Shown: positions 49,215 through 63,865, numbered from the stretch's first letter. The stretch: DNA of 64,000 bases from Clusia tigrina (GCA_920105625.2 OV050030.1:321584368-321648367), one strand, 5' to 3'. Numbers and translations: made by a program. Notes: generated from the sequence alone by a model not told the origin.

Positions 49215-50438
49215 CAGTTAATGTATTGGTTGTTGTAGATAATGTTACAAATTTTAGCGCTTGACGTGTGTTGAGTTGGGTGAATGGCTGAGAGCATAAA
49301 TACTTCGTATAGTCGTCTCAAGTCCTGATGCAAATGGGGATGAAATGAAAGATGTGACCATAGTGGTGCAGTGCTCATATCCAACCAACTTCGAATAGGT
49401 ACGGTCGTAGATAAAACTGTCTTTGATGCCTACTGTGAACAAAATGAACCTCTTTGGAAGACAATCGGATGGTTTAAGGCTTCAGACCGCCATTTCGTCC
49501 CCACAACTCTTGCATCGACTGGACGAATTTGCGTATTCTTTCGCACACCGAGAGTATAGGGGCTAGTAAATAATGAAGGATCTGTATTTGGATAAGTCAT
49601 CTATAGATATTTAAGGATCGAGGCACCTTCCATCATTACCACTATATTTTACCAGAGAATTAACGCATCGTCTCTATTTATGTTGACCATCACAGAAATT
49701 AGCTGACATCAACTGCTCTTCTAAGTAGACGGCTTTCCGGGTTGCTGATATTATCATAGATAACAACAATTGAGGAACCGTTGGGACTATAGCATCCCTG
49801 TGGTCTTGTGGGTCTGTAGAGTACCATATGACGAGTTTTCTAGTTGACCTAGAACCAGTCTTATTATCTGTTCAAAGCCGGCAGTGGCCAAACTAGATCA
49901 ACTTTGTTGCCAGAACTTCGTAGTTGATAGGGTGTAAAGACATTCATGGCTGGTCGCATTTTATGATTGGTTCTGTTGACTTGTCTTTTGTTGGAATTCT
50001 GTCACCAAATTCAGCATTGGATTTTTGTGATTAAAGACATCTGGAACGTGTAGTTTGTTCCGATCCTAATGTATACCAACAATGGCATAAAAAAATATAA
50101 TTACCATGAGCTCCAACTTTGCAATTATGTCCTTGCTTCCGCCCTTAAAATTGAAATCATAGGTTGTTTGCGTAAATTCGTTACTGCTAAGTAGCAAGAG
50201 GTAATCAATTAAGGTGGCTACTCGATCGAAAGCTGAAAAATGCTGGAGGACGGGTTATTATTGGAACATAGGTACATTCAGTCCAGGTGTGGTGAAAGAG
50301 TATTGTTGTTATTACCAACTAGAAAGAACGAAAATGAAAACGGAATGGAATAAGTTTAGAGAGGTGATGCAGGGAAACATTGTAACGAGCGAGTAATTTC
50401 GTTTGGCTTTCTGTTTCGCCATACCCCTAATCTAACTC

Positions 50439-51045
50439 CGCAGAAGATTTTCTATAAAGGTTTGGATAGATCCCAGGTGCAGATGCGATTCCAAACTGTA
50501 GTCTTGTTACTTTTAATGCACCTTTATGTGTGACTATGGTTTGTAGTGGGCAGACTGTTCATCTACTTGAAATTGGCGATAACCTTGCATATGATCAAGT
50601 TTTGCGAATGTGTTCCTCGTTCGATGGAGGCAAGAAACGAGCTAATTGCTGGTATTTGAAAATTGTGTGGTTTGATTGCTTTATTGAGCTTGGATTTATA
50701 GTCGCCACAGATTCTGATTGAGATATCGCTCTTCACAACATCTACGATCGGTGTAGCCCAATTGGAATTTTGCCCCGGTTCAAGTATACCTTGCGAGCAC
50801 ATATGATCAATTCAACTTCAACCTGTCCCCTTGTAGACATAAGAATTCGGCGAGCAGGGGATTAAATTGGTTGATTTGTAGAGATATTTGCGTCCCTGTA
50901 AAACGGCCCAGTTCTTTTGTAAATAAATGTTGTGACTCCGAGACGAATTCTTAACTTTTGATTTGTTTTTTATAACGTGGACTGCTTGGATGCTAATACC
51001 AAGCGAAACGAACCAGTTGTAGCCCCCCATTTGATTGGTTGCCAT
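50439..51045 (-). pseudogene. Ty3/gypsy RT fragment (unit 7)
   Basis: As in unit 1; private GATAACCTTGC near 50578. Confidence 0.78.
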
Positions 51046-51299
51046 TCTTTATGACGATCGGAAGATCGTTAATTTCAATTTTCAATTTCAATTTATTGTT
51101 TAAAGTTATACAATAAGACAAAGTCTTTTAATATATAATTATATATCAGTTATTAAAATAGATATATTAAGTTAAATGATAAATTAATTAAATAGATAAT
51201 TAAAAAAATTAATAAATAAATAAGTAATAAATAAAAAATAATTAATAAATGAATACAATAAGAAATTAAAATAATACTGAAAAAGAAATATTTGGTTAT

Positions 51300-52357
51300 T
51301 TACAAGGGAACAATTAAGAGAGCTATGTCAGCTCTAAAACAAAAGTACTGGAACACTAAATACTTAAACTCGCTAATCCTTGCCACGCCTCTCACAGCAG
51401 AAGGCAGCGAATTCTAGATCCTGATGGCATTAATGAAAAAGTGTCGAGTTGAATTAGCACAGGCAAATTTACTTTCTTTTTGATTGGCTCTGCTGAAGTG
51501 TCTCAAAGAGATAATTGGGTGTTCTCGTGATAATCAGCTTGTGTAGAAAAATACAATTTCTGATCCGTAAGTAGTTATCAATACAGCATCCAAGAACACT
51601 TGTCTTCCAGGAAGTTATATGGTCAAACCTACTTAATCCAAACACATATCGTGTGGCTTAGTTAAATACAACTTGTAGTTTATGTAGGGAGTTTACTCTG
51701 AATAGAAAATTATCGGTACAACCAGCTGTTTATCCAACATTCTCCTAGTCTCGACAGGGGTAAACTCTGCAGACATCCGTAACTATCTCAGCACAAAAAA
51801 AACTTTTTTCACTATACTATTTACTTGATCAGTGCAAGTGAAAGAAGAATTAATATGGAAGCCTAAACTACATGATCTTTCAACGAACTTCAGCTGTGCG
51901 CCACCAATAGTTATTAAAGGAAGTTTGTCCAATTCTATTTTCTTATCAAGATTGGTAAAACATAGGACCACAACCATAAGTGATTCGCAAACTTTAAAAT
52001 ACTGATAGGTCTAAAATCACCTGGCTCCAATGCAGAGGATTTCTTAGCTACTGGAATAACGATACCAACCTTCCAAGCACTAGGAAAGCACGAAGTCGTA
52101 AAGCAATGATTAATTATTTGGATTAACGGACTAAGAATAAATGGTAATATAATCTTAAGAAACTTAACCGGCAAGCCATCCTCACCAATTGCATTAGACT
52201 TAACCCTCACCAGACATCGCCCCACATCAGCCTCACAGACAGCAGAACTGAAATGTAGACGTGGCGGAATTAAACATTCCAAGAGCAGGCGGAGAAACCG
52301 AGCCACATGATCCCGGGGAAGCAAAGGCATCACACATTCAAACCGGAACAAAGACAT
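51300..52357 (-). pseudogene. Non-LTR RT fragment (unit 7)
   Basis: As in unit 6, plus a nonsense change in the IRIWNSLP motif (CTA at 51414-51416 on the + strand). Confidence 0.78.
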
Positions 52358-53581
52358 CAGTTAATGTATTGGTTGTTGTAGATAATGTTACAAATTTTAG
52401 CGCTTGACGTGTGTTGAGTTGGGTGAATGGCTGAGAGCATAAATACTTCGTATAGTCGTCTCAAGTCCTGATGCAAATGGGGATGAAATGAAAGATGTGA
52501 CCATAGTGGTGCAGTGCTCATATCCAACCAACTTCGAATAGGTACGGTCGTAGATAAAACTGTCTTTGATGCCTACTGTGAACAAAATGAACCTCTTTGG
52601 AAGACAATCGGATGGTTTAAGGCTTCAGACCGCCATTTCGTCCCCACAACTCTTGCATCGACTGGACGAATTTGCGTATTCTTTCGCACACCGAGAGTAT
52701 AGGGGCTAGTAAATAATGAAGGATCTGTATTTGGATAAGTCATCTATAGATATTTAAGGATCGAGGCACCTTCCATCATTACCACTATATTTTACCAGAG
52801 AATTAACGCATCTTCTCTATTTATGTTGACCATCACAGAAATTAGCTGACATCAACTGCTCTTCTAAGTAGACGGCTTTCCGGGTTGCTGATATTATCAT
52901 AGATAACAACAATTGAGGAACCGTTGGGACTATAGCATCCCTGTGGTCTTGTGGGTCTGTAGAGTACCATATGACGAGTTTTCTAGTTGACCTAGAACCA
53001 GTCTTATTATCTGTTCAAAGCCGGCAGTGGCCAAACTAGATCAACTTTGTTGCCAGAACTTCGTAGTTGATAGGGTGTAAAGACATTCATGGCTGGTCGC
53101 ATTTTATGATTGGTTCTGTTGACTTGTCTTTTGTTGGAATTCTGTCACCAAATTCAGCATTGGATTTTTGTGATTAAAGACATCTGGAACGTGTAGTTTG
53201 TTCCGATCCTAATGTATACCAACAATGGCATAAAAAAATATAATTACCATGAGCTCCAACTTTGCAATTATGTCCTTGCTTCCGCCCTTAAAATTGAAAT
53301 CATAGGTTATTTGCGTAAATTCGTTACTGCTAAGTAGCAAGAGGTAATCAATTAAGGTGGCTACTCGATCGAAAGCTGAAAAATGCTGGAGGACGGGTTA
53401 TTATTGGAACATAGGTACATTCAGTCCAGGTGTGGTGAAAGAGTATTGTTGTAATTACCAACTAGAAAGAACGAAAATGAAAACGGAATGGAATAAGTTT
53501 AGAGAGGTGATGCAGGGAAACATTGTAACGAGCGAGTAATTTCGTTTGGCTTTCTGTTTCGCCATACCCCTAATCTAACTC

Positions 53582-54188
53582 CGCAGAAGATTTTCTATAA
53601 AGGTTTGGATAGATCCCAGGTGCAGATGCGATTCCAAACTGTAGTCTTGTTACTTTTAATGCACCTTTATGTGTGACTATGGTTTGTAGTGGGCAGACTG
53701 TTCATCTACTTGAAATTGGCGATAAACTTGCATATGATCAAGTTTTGCGAATGTGTTCCTCGTTCGATGGAGGCAAGAAACGAGCTAATTGCTGGTATTT
53801 GAAAATTGTGTGGTTTGATTGCTTTATTGAGCTTGGATTTATAGTCGCCACAGATTCTGATTGAGATATCGCGCTTCACAACATCTACGATCGGTGTAGC
53901 CCAATTGGAATTTTGCCCCGGTTCAAGTATACCTTGCGAGCACATATGATCAATTCAACTTCAACCTGTCCCCTTGTAGACATAAGAATTCGGCGAGCAG
54001 GGGATTAAATTGGTTGATTTGTAGAGATATTTGCGTCCCTGTAAAACGGCCCAGTTCTTTTGTAAATAAATGTTGTGACTCCGAGACGAATTCTTAACTT
54101 TTGATTTGTTTTTTATAACGTGGACTGCTTGGATGCTAATACCAAGCGAAACGAACCAGTTGTAGCCCCCCATTTGATTGGTTGCCAT
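53582..54188 (-). pseudogene. Ty3/gypsy RT fragment (unit 8)
   Basis: As in unit 7; private KRDISIR (CGCGCTTC near 53870). Confidence 0.78.
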
Positions 54189-54442
54189 TCTTTATGACGA
54201 TCGGAAGATCGTTAATTTCAATTTTCAATTTCAATTTATTGTTTAAAGTTATACAATAAGACAAAGTCTTTTAATATATAATTATATATCAGTTATTAAA
54301 ATAGATATATTAAGTTAAATGATAAATTAATTAAATAGATAATTAAAAAAATTAATAAATAAATAATTAATAAATAAAAAATAATTAATAAATGAATACA
54401 ATAAGAAATTAAAATAATACTGAAAAAGAAATATTTGGTTAT

Positions 54443-55500
54443 TTACAAGGGAACAATTAAGAGAGCTATGTCAGCTCTAAAACAAAAGTACTGGAACACT
54501 AAATACTTAAACTCGCTAATCCTTGCCACGCCTCTCACAGCAGAAGGCAGCGAATTCTAGATCCTGATGGCATTAATGAAAAAGTGTCGAGTTGAATTAG
54601 CACAGGCAAATTTACTTTCTTTTTGATTGGCTCTGCTGAAGTGTCTCAAAGAGATAATTGGGTGTTCTCGTGATAATCAGCTTGTGTAGAAAAATACAAT
54701 TTCTGATCCGTAAGTAGTGATCAATACAGCATCCAAGAACACTTGTCTTCCAGGAAGTTATATGGTCAAACCTACTTAATCCAAACACATATCGTGTGGC
54801 TTAGTTAAATACAACTTGTAGTTTATGTAGGGAGTTTACTCTGAATAGAAAATTATCGGTACAACCAGCTGTTTATCCAACATTCTCCTAGTCTCGACAG
54901 GGGTAAACTCTGCAGACATCCGTAACTATCTCAGCACAAAAAAAACTTTTTTCACTATACTATTTACTTGATCAGTGCAAGTGAAAGAAGAATTAATATG
55001 GAAGCCTAAACTACATGATCTTTCAACGAACTTCAGCTGTGCGCCACCAATAGTTATTAAAGGAAGTTTGTCCAATTCTATTTTCTTATCAAGATTGGTA
55101 AAACATAGGACCACAACCATAAGTGATTCGCAAACTTTAAAATACTGATAGGTCTAAAATCACCTGGCTCCAATGCAGAGGATTTCTTAGCTACTGGAAT
55201 AACGATACCAACCTTCCAAGCACTAGGAAAGCACGAAGTCGTAAAGCAATGATTAATTATTTGGATTAACGGACTAAGAATAAATGGTAATATAATCTTA
55301 AGAAACTTAACCGGCAAGCCATCCTCACCAATTGCATTAGACTTAACCCTCACCAGACATCGCCCCACATCAGCCTCACAGACAGCAGAACTGAAATGTA
55401 GACGTGGCGGAATTAAACATTCCAAGAGCAGGCGGAGAAACCGAGCCACATGATCCCGGGGAAGCAAAGGCATCACACATTCAAACCGGAACAAAGACAT
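54443..55500 (-). pseudogene. Non-LTR RT fragment (unit 8)
   Basis: Same nonsense change as unit 7 (54557-54559). Shares GTAGTGATC near 54715 with unit 9. Confidence 0.78.
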
Positions 55501-56724
55501 CAGTTAATGTATTGGTTGTTGTAGATAATGTTACAAATTTTAGCGCTTGACGTGTGTTGAGTTGGGTGAATGGCTGAGAGCATAAATACTTCGTATAGTC
55601 GTCTCAAGTCCTGATGCAAATGGGGATGAAATGAAAGATGTGACCATAGTGGTGCAGTGCTCATATCCAACCAACTTCGAATAGGTACGGTCGTAGATAA
55701 AACTGTCTTTGATGCCTACTGTGAACAAAATGAACCTCTTTGGAAGACAATCGGATGGTTTAAGGCTTCAGACCGCCATTTCGTCCCCACAACTCTTGCA
55801 TCGACTGGACGAATTTGCGTATTCTTTCGCACACCGAGGGTATAGGGGCTAGTAAATAATGAAGGATCTGTATTTGGATAAGTCATCTATAGATATTTAA
55901 GGATCGAGGCACCTTCCATCCTTACCACTATATTTTACCAGAGAATTAACGCATCGTCTCTATTTATGTTGACCATCACAGAAATTAGCTGACATCAACT
56001 GCTCTTCTAAGTAGACGGCTTTCCGGGTTGCTGATATTATCATAGATAACAACAATTGAGGAACCGTTGGGACTATAGCATCCCTGTGGTCTTGTGGGTC
56101 TGTAGAGTACCATATGACGAGTTTTCTAGTTGACCTAGAACCAGTCTTATTATCTGTTCAAAGCCGGCAGTGGCCAAACTAGATCAACTTTGTTGCCAGA
56201 ACTTCGTAGTTGATAGGGTGTAAAGACATTCATGGCTGGTCGCATTTTATGATTGGTTCTGTTGACTTGTCTTTTGTTGGAATTCTGTCACCAAATTCAG
56301 CATTGGATTTTTGTGATTAAAGACATCTGGAACGTGTAGTTTGTTCCGATCCTAATGTATACCAACAATGGCATAAAAAAATATAATTACCATGAGCTCC
56401 AACTTTGCAATTATGTCCTTGCTTCCGCCCTTAAAATTGAAATCATAGGTTGTTTGCGTAAATTCGTTACTGCTAAGTAGCAAGAGGTAATCAATTAAGG
56501 TGGCTACTCGATCGAAAGCTGAAAAATGCTGGAGGACGGGTTATTATTGGAACATAGGTACATTCAGTCCAGGTGTGGTGAAAGAGTATTGTTGTAATTA
56601 CCAACTAGAAAGAACGAAAATGAAAACGGAATGGAATAAGTTTAGAGAGGTGATGCAGGGAAACATTGTAACGAGCGAGTAATTTCGTTTGGCTTTCTGT
56701 TTCGCCATACCCCTAATCTAACTC

Positions 56725-57331
56725 CGCAGAAGATTTTCTATAAAGGTTTGGATAGATCCCAGGTGCAGATGCGATTCCAAACTGTCGTCTTGTTACTTTT
56801 AATCCACCTTTATGTGTGACTATGGTTTGTAGTGGGCAGACTGTTCATCTACTTGAAATTGGCGATAAACTTGCATATGATCAAGTTTTGCGAATGTGTT
56901 CCTCGTTCGATGGAGGCAAGAAACGAGCTAATTGCTGGTATTTGAAAATTGTGTGGTTTGATTGCTTTATTGAGCTTGGATTTATAGTCGCCACAGATTC
57001 TGATTGAGATATCGCTCTTCACAACATCTACGATCGGTGTAGCCCAATTGGAATTTTGCCCCGGTTCAAGTATACCTTGCGAGCACAAATGATCAATTCA
57101 ACTTCAACCTGTCCCCTTGTAGACATAAGAATTCGGCGAGCAGGGGATTAAATTGGTTGATTTGTAGATATATTTGCGTCCCTGTAAAACGGCCCAGTTC
57201 TTTTGTAAATAAATGTTGTAACTCCGAGACGAATTCTTAACTTTTGATTTGTTTTTTATAACGTGGACTGCTTGGATGCTAATACCAAGCGAAACGAACC
57301 AGTTGTAGCCCCCCATTTGATTGGTTGCCAT
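56725..57331 (-). pseudogene. Ty3/gypsy RT fragment (unit 9)
   Basis: As in unit 1 with the variants shared with unit 10. Confidence 0.78.
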
Positions 57332-57585
57332 TCTTTATGACGATCGGAAGATCGTTAATTTCAATTTTCAATTTCAATTTATTGTTTAAAGTTATACAAT
57401 AAGACAAAGTCTTTTAATATATAATTATATATCAGTTATTAAAATAGATATATTAAGTTAAATGATCAATTAATTAAATAGATAATTAAAAAAATTAATA
57501 AATAAATAAGTAATAAATAAAAAATAATTAATAAATGAATACAATAAGAAATTAAAATAATACTGAAAAAGAAATATTTGGTTAT

Positions 57586-58643
57586 TTACAAGGGAAAAAT
57601 TAAGAGAGCTATGTCAGCTCTAAAACAAAAGTACTGGAACACTAAATACTTAAACTCGCTAATCCTTGCCACGCCTCTCACAGCAGAAGGCAGCGAATTC
57701 CAGATCCTGATGGCATTAATGAAAAAGTGTCGAGTTGAATTAGCACAGGCAAATTTACTTTCTTTTTGATTGGCTCTGCTGAAGTGTCTCAAAGAGATAA
57801 TTGGGTGTTCTCGTGATAATCAGCTTGTGTAGAAAAATACAATTTCTGATCCGTAAGTAGTGATCAATACAGCATCCAAGAACACTTGTCTTCCAGGAAG
57901 TTATATGGTCAAACCTACTTAATCCAAACACATATCGTGTGGCTTAGTTAAATACAACTTGTAGTTTATGTAGGGAGTTTACTCTGAATAGAAAATTATC
58001 GGTACAACCAGCTGTTTATCCAACATTCTCCTAGTCTCGACAGGGGTAAACTCTGCAGACATCCGTAACTATCTCAGCACAAAAAAAACTTTTTTCACTA
58101 TACTATTTACTTGATCAGTGCAAGTGAAAGAAGAATTAATATGGAAGCCTAAACTACATGATCTTTCAACGAACTTCAGCTGTGCGCCACCAATAGTTAT
58201 TAAAGGAAGTTTGTCCAATTCTATTTTCTTATCAAGATTGGTAAAACATAGGACCACAACCATAAGTGATTCGCAAACTTTAAAATACTGATAGGTCTAA
58301 AATCACCTGGCTCCAATGCAGAGGATTTCTTAGCTACTGGAATAACGATACCAACCTTCCAAGCACTAGGAAAGCACGAAGTCGTAAAGCAATGATTAAT
58401 TATTTGGATTAACGGACTAAGAATAAATGGTAATATAATCTTAAGAAACTTAACCGGCAAGCCATCCTCACCAATTGCATTAGACTTAACCCTCACCAGA
58501 CATCGCCCCACATCAGCCTCACAGACAGCAGAACTGAAATGTAGACGTGGCGGAATTAAACATTCCAAGAGCAGGCGGAGAAACCGAGCCACATGATCCC
58601 GGGGAAGCAAAGGCATCACACATTCAAACCGGAACAAAGACAT
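57586..58643 (-). pseudogene. Non-LTR RT fragment (unit 9)
   Basis: As in unit 6, without the unit 7/8 nonsense change. Confidence 0.78.
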
Positions 58644-59867
58644 CAGTTAATGTATTGGTTGTTGTAGATAATGTTACAAATTTTAGCGCTTGACGTGTGT
58701 TGAGTTGGGTGAATGGCTGAGAGCATAAATACTTCGTATAGTCGTCTCAAGTCCTGATGCAAATGGGGATGAAATGAAAGATGTGACCATAGTGGTGCAG
58801 TGCTCATATCCAACCAACTTCGAATAGGTACGGTCGTAGATAAAACTGTCTTTGATGCCTACTGTGAACAAAATGAACCTCTTTGGAAGACAATCGGATG
58901 GTTTAAGGCTTCAGACCGCCATTTCGTCCCCACAACTCTTGCATCGACTGGACGAATTTGCGTATTCTTTCGCACACCGAGAGTATAGGGGCTAGTAAAT
59001 AATGAAGGATCTGTATTTGGATAAGTCATCTATAGATATTTAAGGATCGAGGCACCTTCCATCATTACCACTATATTTTACCAGAGAATTAACGCATCTT
59101 CTCTATTTATGTTGACCATCACAGAAATTAGCTGACATCAACTGCTCTTCTAAGTAGACGGCTTTCCGGGTTGCTGATATTATCATAGATAACAACAATT
59201 GAGGAACCGTTGGGACTATAGCATCCCTGTGGTCTTGTGGGTCTGTAGAGTACCATATGACGAGTTTTCTAGTTGACCTAGAACCAGTCTTATTATCTGT
59301 TCAAAGCCGGCAGTGGCCAAACTAGATCAACTTTGTTGCCAGAACTTCGTAGTTGATAGGGTGTAAAGACATTCATGGCTGGTCGCATTTTATGATTGGT
59401 TCTGTTGACTTGTCTTTTGTTGGAATTCTGTCACCAAATTCAGCATTGGATTTTTGTGATTAAAGACATCTGGAACGTGTAGTTTGTTCCGATCCTAATG
59501 TATACCAACAATGGCATAAAAAAATATAATTACCATGAGCTCCAACTTTGCAATTATGTCCTTGCTTCCGCCCTTAAAATTGAAATCATAGGTTGTTTGC
59601 GTAAATTCGTTACTGCTAAGTAGCAAGAGGTAATCAATTAAGGTGGCTACTCGATCGAAAGCTGAAAAATGCTGGAGGACGGGTTATTATTGGAACATAG
59701 GTACATTCAGTCCAGGTGTGGTGAAAGAGTATTGTTGTAATTACCAACTAGAAAGAACGAAAATGAAAACGGAATGGAATAAGTTTAGAGAGGTGATGCA
59801 GGGAAACATTGTAACGAGCGAGTAATTTCGTTTGGCTTTCTGTTTCGCCATACCCCTAATCTAACTC

Positions 59868-60474
59868 CGCAGAAGATTTTCTATAAAGGTTTGGATAGAT
59901 CCCAGGTGCAGATGCGATTCCAAACTGTCGTCTTGTTACTTTTAATCCACCTTTATGTGTGACTATGGTTTGTAGTGGGCAGACTGTTCATCTACTTGAA
60001 ATTGGCGATAAACTTGCATATGATCAAGTTTTGCGAATGTGTTCCTCGTTCGATGGAGGCAAGAAACGAGCTAATTGCTGGTATTTGAAAATTGTGTGGT
60101 TTGATTGCTTTATTGAGCTTGGATTTATAGTCGCCACAGATTCTGATTGAGATATCGCTCTTCACAACATCTACGATCGGTGTAGCCCAATTGGAATTTT
60201 GCCCCGGTTCAAGTATACCTTGCGAGCACAAATGATCAATTCAACTTCAACCTGTCCCCTTGTAGACATAAGAATTCGGCGAGCAGGGGATTAAATTGGT
60301 TGATTTGTAGATATATTTGCGTCCCTGTAAAACGGCCCAGTTCTTTTGTAAATAAATGTTGTAACTCCGAGACGAATTCTTAACTTTTGATTTGTTTTTT
60401 ATAACGTGGACTGCTTGGATGCTAATACCAAGCGAAACGAACCAGTTGTAGCCCCCCATTTGATTGGTTGCCAT
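59868..60474 (-). pseudogene. Ty3/gypsy RT fragment (unit 10)
   Basis: Same variants as unit 9. Confidence 0.78.
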
Positions 60475-60728
60475 TCTTTATGACGATCGGAAGATCGTTA
60501 ATTTCAATTTTCAATTTCAATTTATTGTTTAAAGTTATACAATAAGACAAAGTCTTTTAATATATAATTATATATCAGTTATTAAAATAGATATATTAAG
60601 TTAAATGATCAATTAATTAAATAGATAATTAAAAAAATTAATAAATAAATAAGTAATAAATAAAAAATAATTAATAAATGAATACAATAAGAAATTAAAA
60701 TAATACTGAAAAAGAAATATTTGGTTAT

Positions 60729-61780
60729 TTACAAGGGAAAAATTAAGAGAGCTATGTCAGCTCTAAAACAAAAGTACTGGAACACTAAATACTTAAACTC
60801 GCTAATCCTTGCCACGCCTCTCACAGCAGAAGGCAGCGAATTCCAGATCCTGATGGCATTAATGAAAAAGTGTCGAGTTGAATTAGCACAGGCAAATTTA
60901 CTTTCTTTTTGATTGGCTCTGCTGAAGTGTCTCAAAGAGATAATTGGGTGTTCTCGTGATAATCAGCTTGTGTAGAAAAATACAATTTCTGATCCGTAAG
61001 TAGTTATCAATACAGCATCCAAGAACACTTGTCTTCCAGGAAGTTATATGGTCAAACCTACTTAATCCAAACTTGGAGGCTTAGTTAAATACAACTTGTA
61101 GTTTATTTAGGGAGTTTACTCTGAATAGAAAATTATCGGTACAACCAGCTGTTTATCCAACATTCTCGTAGTCTCGACAGGGGTAAACTCTGCAGACATC
61201 CGTAACTATCTCAGCACAAAAAAAACTTTTTTCACTATACTATTTACTTGATCAGTGCAAGTGAAAGAAGAATTAATATGGAAGCCTAAACTACATGATC
61301 TTTCAACGAACTTCAGCTGTGCGCCACCAATAGTTATTAAAGGAAGTTTGTCCAATTCTATTTTCTTATCAAGATTGGTAAAACATAGGACCACAACCAT
61401 AAGTGATTCGCAAACTTTAAAATACTGATAGGTCTAAAATCACCTGGCTCCAATGCAGAGGATTTCTTAGCTACTGGAATAACGATACCAACCTTCCAAG
61501 CACTAGGAAAGCACGAAGTCGTAAAGCAATGATTAATTATTTGGATTAACGGACTAAGAATAAATGGTAATATAATCTTAAGAAACTTAACCGGCAAGCC
61601 ATCCTCACCAATTGCATTAGACTTAACCCTCACCAGACATCGCCCCACATCAGCCTCACAGACAGCAGAACTGAAATGTAGACGTGGCGGAATTAAACAT
61701 TCCAAGAGCAGGCGGAGAAACCGAGCCACATGATCCCGGGGAAGCAAAGGCATCACACATTCAAACCGGAACAAAGACAT
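60729..61780 (-). pseudogene. Non-LTR RT fragment (unit 10)
   Basis: As in unit 6, with the private indel near 61072 and TTTATTTAGGG near 61105, as in copy A. Confidence 0.78.
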
Positions 61781-63004
61781 CAGTTAATGTATTGGTTGTT
61801 GTAGATAATGTTACAAATTTTAGCGCTTGACGTGTGTTGAGTTGGGTGAATGGCTGAGAGCATAAATACTTCGTATAGTCGTCTCAAGTCCTGATGCAAA
61901 TGGGGATGAAATGAAAGATGTGACCATAGTGGTGCAGTGCTCATATCCAACCAACTTCGAATAGGTACGGTCGTAGATAAAACTGTCTTTGATGCCTACT
62001 GTGAACAAAATGAACCTCTTTGGAAGACAATCGGATGGTTTAAGGCTTCAGACCGCCATTTCGTCCCCACAACTCTTGCATCGACTGGACGAATTTGCGT
62101 ATTCTTTCGCACACCGAGGGTATAGGGGCTAGTAAATAATGAAGGATCTGTATTTGGATAAGTCATCTATAGATATTTAAGGATCGAGGCACCTTCCATC
62201 CTTACCACTATATTTTACCAGAGAATTAACGCATCGTCTCTATTTATGTTGACCATCACAGAAATTAGCTGACATCAACTGCTCTTCTAAGTAGACGGCT
62301 TTCCGGGTTGCTGATATTATCATAGATAACAACAATTGAGGAACCGTTGGGACTATAGCATCCCTGTGGTCTTGTGGGTCTGTAGAGTACCATATGACGA
62401 GTTTTCTAGTTGACCTAGAACCAGTCTTATTATCTGTTCAAAGCCGGCAGTGGCCAAACTAGATCAACTTTGTTGCCAGAACTTCGTAGTTGATAGGGTG
62501 TAAAGACATTCATGGCTGGTCGCATTTTATGATTGGTTCTGTTGACTTGTCTTTTGTTGGAATTCTGTCACCAAATTCAGCATTGGATTTTTGTGATTAA
62601 AGACATCTGGAACGTGTAGTTTGTTCCGATCCTAATGTATACCAACAATGGCATAAAAAAATATAATTACCATGAGCTCCAACTTTGCAATTATGTCCTT
62701 GCTTCCGCCCTTAAAATTGAAATCATAGGTTGTTTGCGTAAATTCGTTACTGCTAAGTAGCAAGAGGTAATCAATTAAGGTGGCTACTCGATCGAAAGCT
62801 GAAAAATGCTGGAGGACGGGTTATTATTGGAACATAGGTACATTCAGTCCAGGTGTGGTGAAAGAGTATTGTTGTAATTACCAACTAGAAAGAACGAAAA
62901 TGAAAACGGAATGGAATAAGTTTAGAGAGGTGATGCAGGGAAACATTGTAACGAGCGAGTAATTTCGTTTGGCTTTCTGTTTCGCCATACCCCTAATCTA
63001 ACTC

Positions 63005-63611
63005 CGCAGAAGATTTTCTATAAAGGTATCGATAGATCCCAGGTGCAGATGCGATTCCAAACTGTAGTCTTGTTACTTTTAATGCACCTTTATGTGTGAC
63101 TATGGTTTGTAGTGGGCAGACTGTTCATCTACTTGAAATTGGCGATAAACTTGCACATGATCAAGTTTTGCGAATGTGTTCCTCGTTCGATGTAGGCAAG
63201 AAACGAGCTAATTGCTGGTATTTGAAAATTGTGTGGTTTGATTGCTTTATTGAGCTTGGATTTATAGTCGCCACAGATTCTGATTGAGATATCGCTCTTC
63301 ACAACATCTACGATCGGTGTAGCCCAATTGGAATTTTGCCCCGGTTCAAGTATACCTTGCGAGCACATATGATCAATTCAACTTCAACCTGTCCCCTTGT
63401 AGACATAAGAATTCGGCGAGCAGGGGATTAAATTGGTTGATTTGTAGAGATATTTGCGTCCCTGTAAAACGGCCCAGTTCTTTTGTAAATAAATGTTGTA
63501 ACTCCGAGACGAATTCTTAACTTTTGATTTATTTTTTAATCCGTGGACTGCTTGGATGCTAATACCAAGCGAAACGAACCAGTTGTAGCCCCCCATTTGA
63601 TTGGTTGCCAT
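63005..63611 (-). pseudogene. Ty3/gypsy RT fragment (unit 11)
   Basis: As in unit 1 with private FLAYIERG (near 63190). Confidence 0.78.
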
Positions 63612-63865
63612 TCTTTATGACGATCGGAAGATCGTTAATTTCAATTTTCAATTTCAATTTATTGTTTAAAGTTATACAATAAGACAAAGTCTTTTAATAT
63701 ATAATTATATATCAGTTATTAAAATAGATATATTAAGTTAAATGATCAATTAATTAAATAGATAATTAAAAAAATTAATAAATAAATAAGTAATAAATAA
63801 AAAATAATTAATAAATGAATACAATAAGAAATTAAAATAATACTGAAAAAGAAATATTTGGTTAT

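Larger units (their letters stand above)
46111..49253. repeat. Satellite unit 6
   Basis: Spacer 47095-47295. Right subfamily: ATAAATAC near 46155 (giving RSIYAL on the minus strand) and TTATCTGTTC near 46722, shared by all units to the right. Confidence 0.9.
49254..52396. repeat. Satellite unit 7
   Basis: Spacer 50238-50438. Shares with unit 8 TTGTGACTCCG, AAATGATAAATT and a TGG-to-TAG change. CGCCATTTCGTC (HFVPTT on the + frame) begins here and continues to the right. Confidence 0.9.
52397..55539. repeat. Satellite unit 8
   Basis: Spacer 53381-53581. S2 resembles unit 7, while S1 shares CGCATCTTCTC (near 52808) with unit 10. Confidence 0.9.
55540..58682. repeat. Satellite unit 9
   Basis: Spacer 56524-56724. 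Shares with unit 10 CTGTCGTCTTG and TTAATCCACC (near 56783-56808) and GAGCACAAATG. Confidence 0.9.
58683..61819. repeat. Satellite unit 10
   Basis: Spacer 59667-59867. Six bases shorter because of an indel near 61072 (CCAAACTTGGAGGC), private to this unit. Confidence 0.9.

Noticed and set aside
30529..62125. 62-codon + frame (start LISNQLRIGTVV) present in every satellite unit
   Set aside because: It lies antisense to another open frame in S1, and its persistence is explained by tandem duplication; no start context, family or codon signal supports it.
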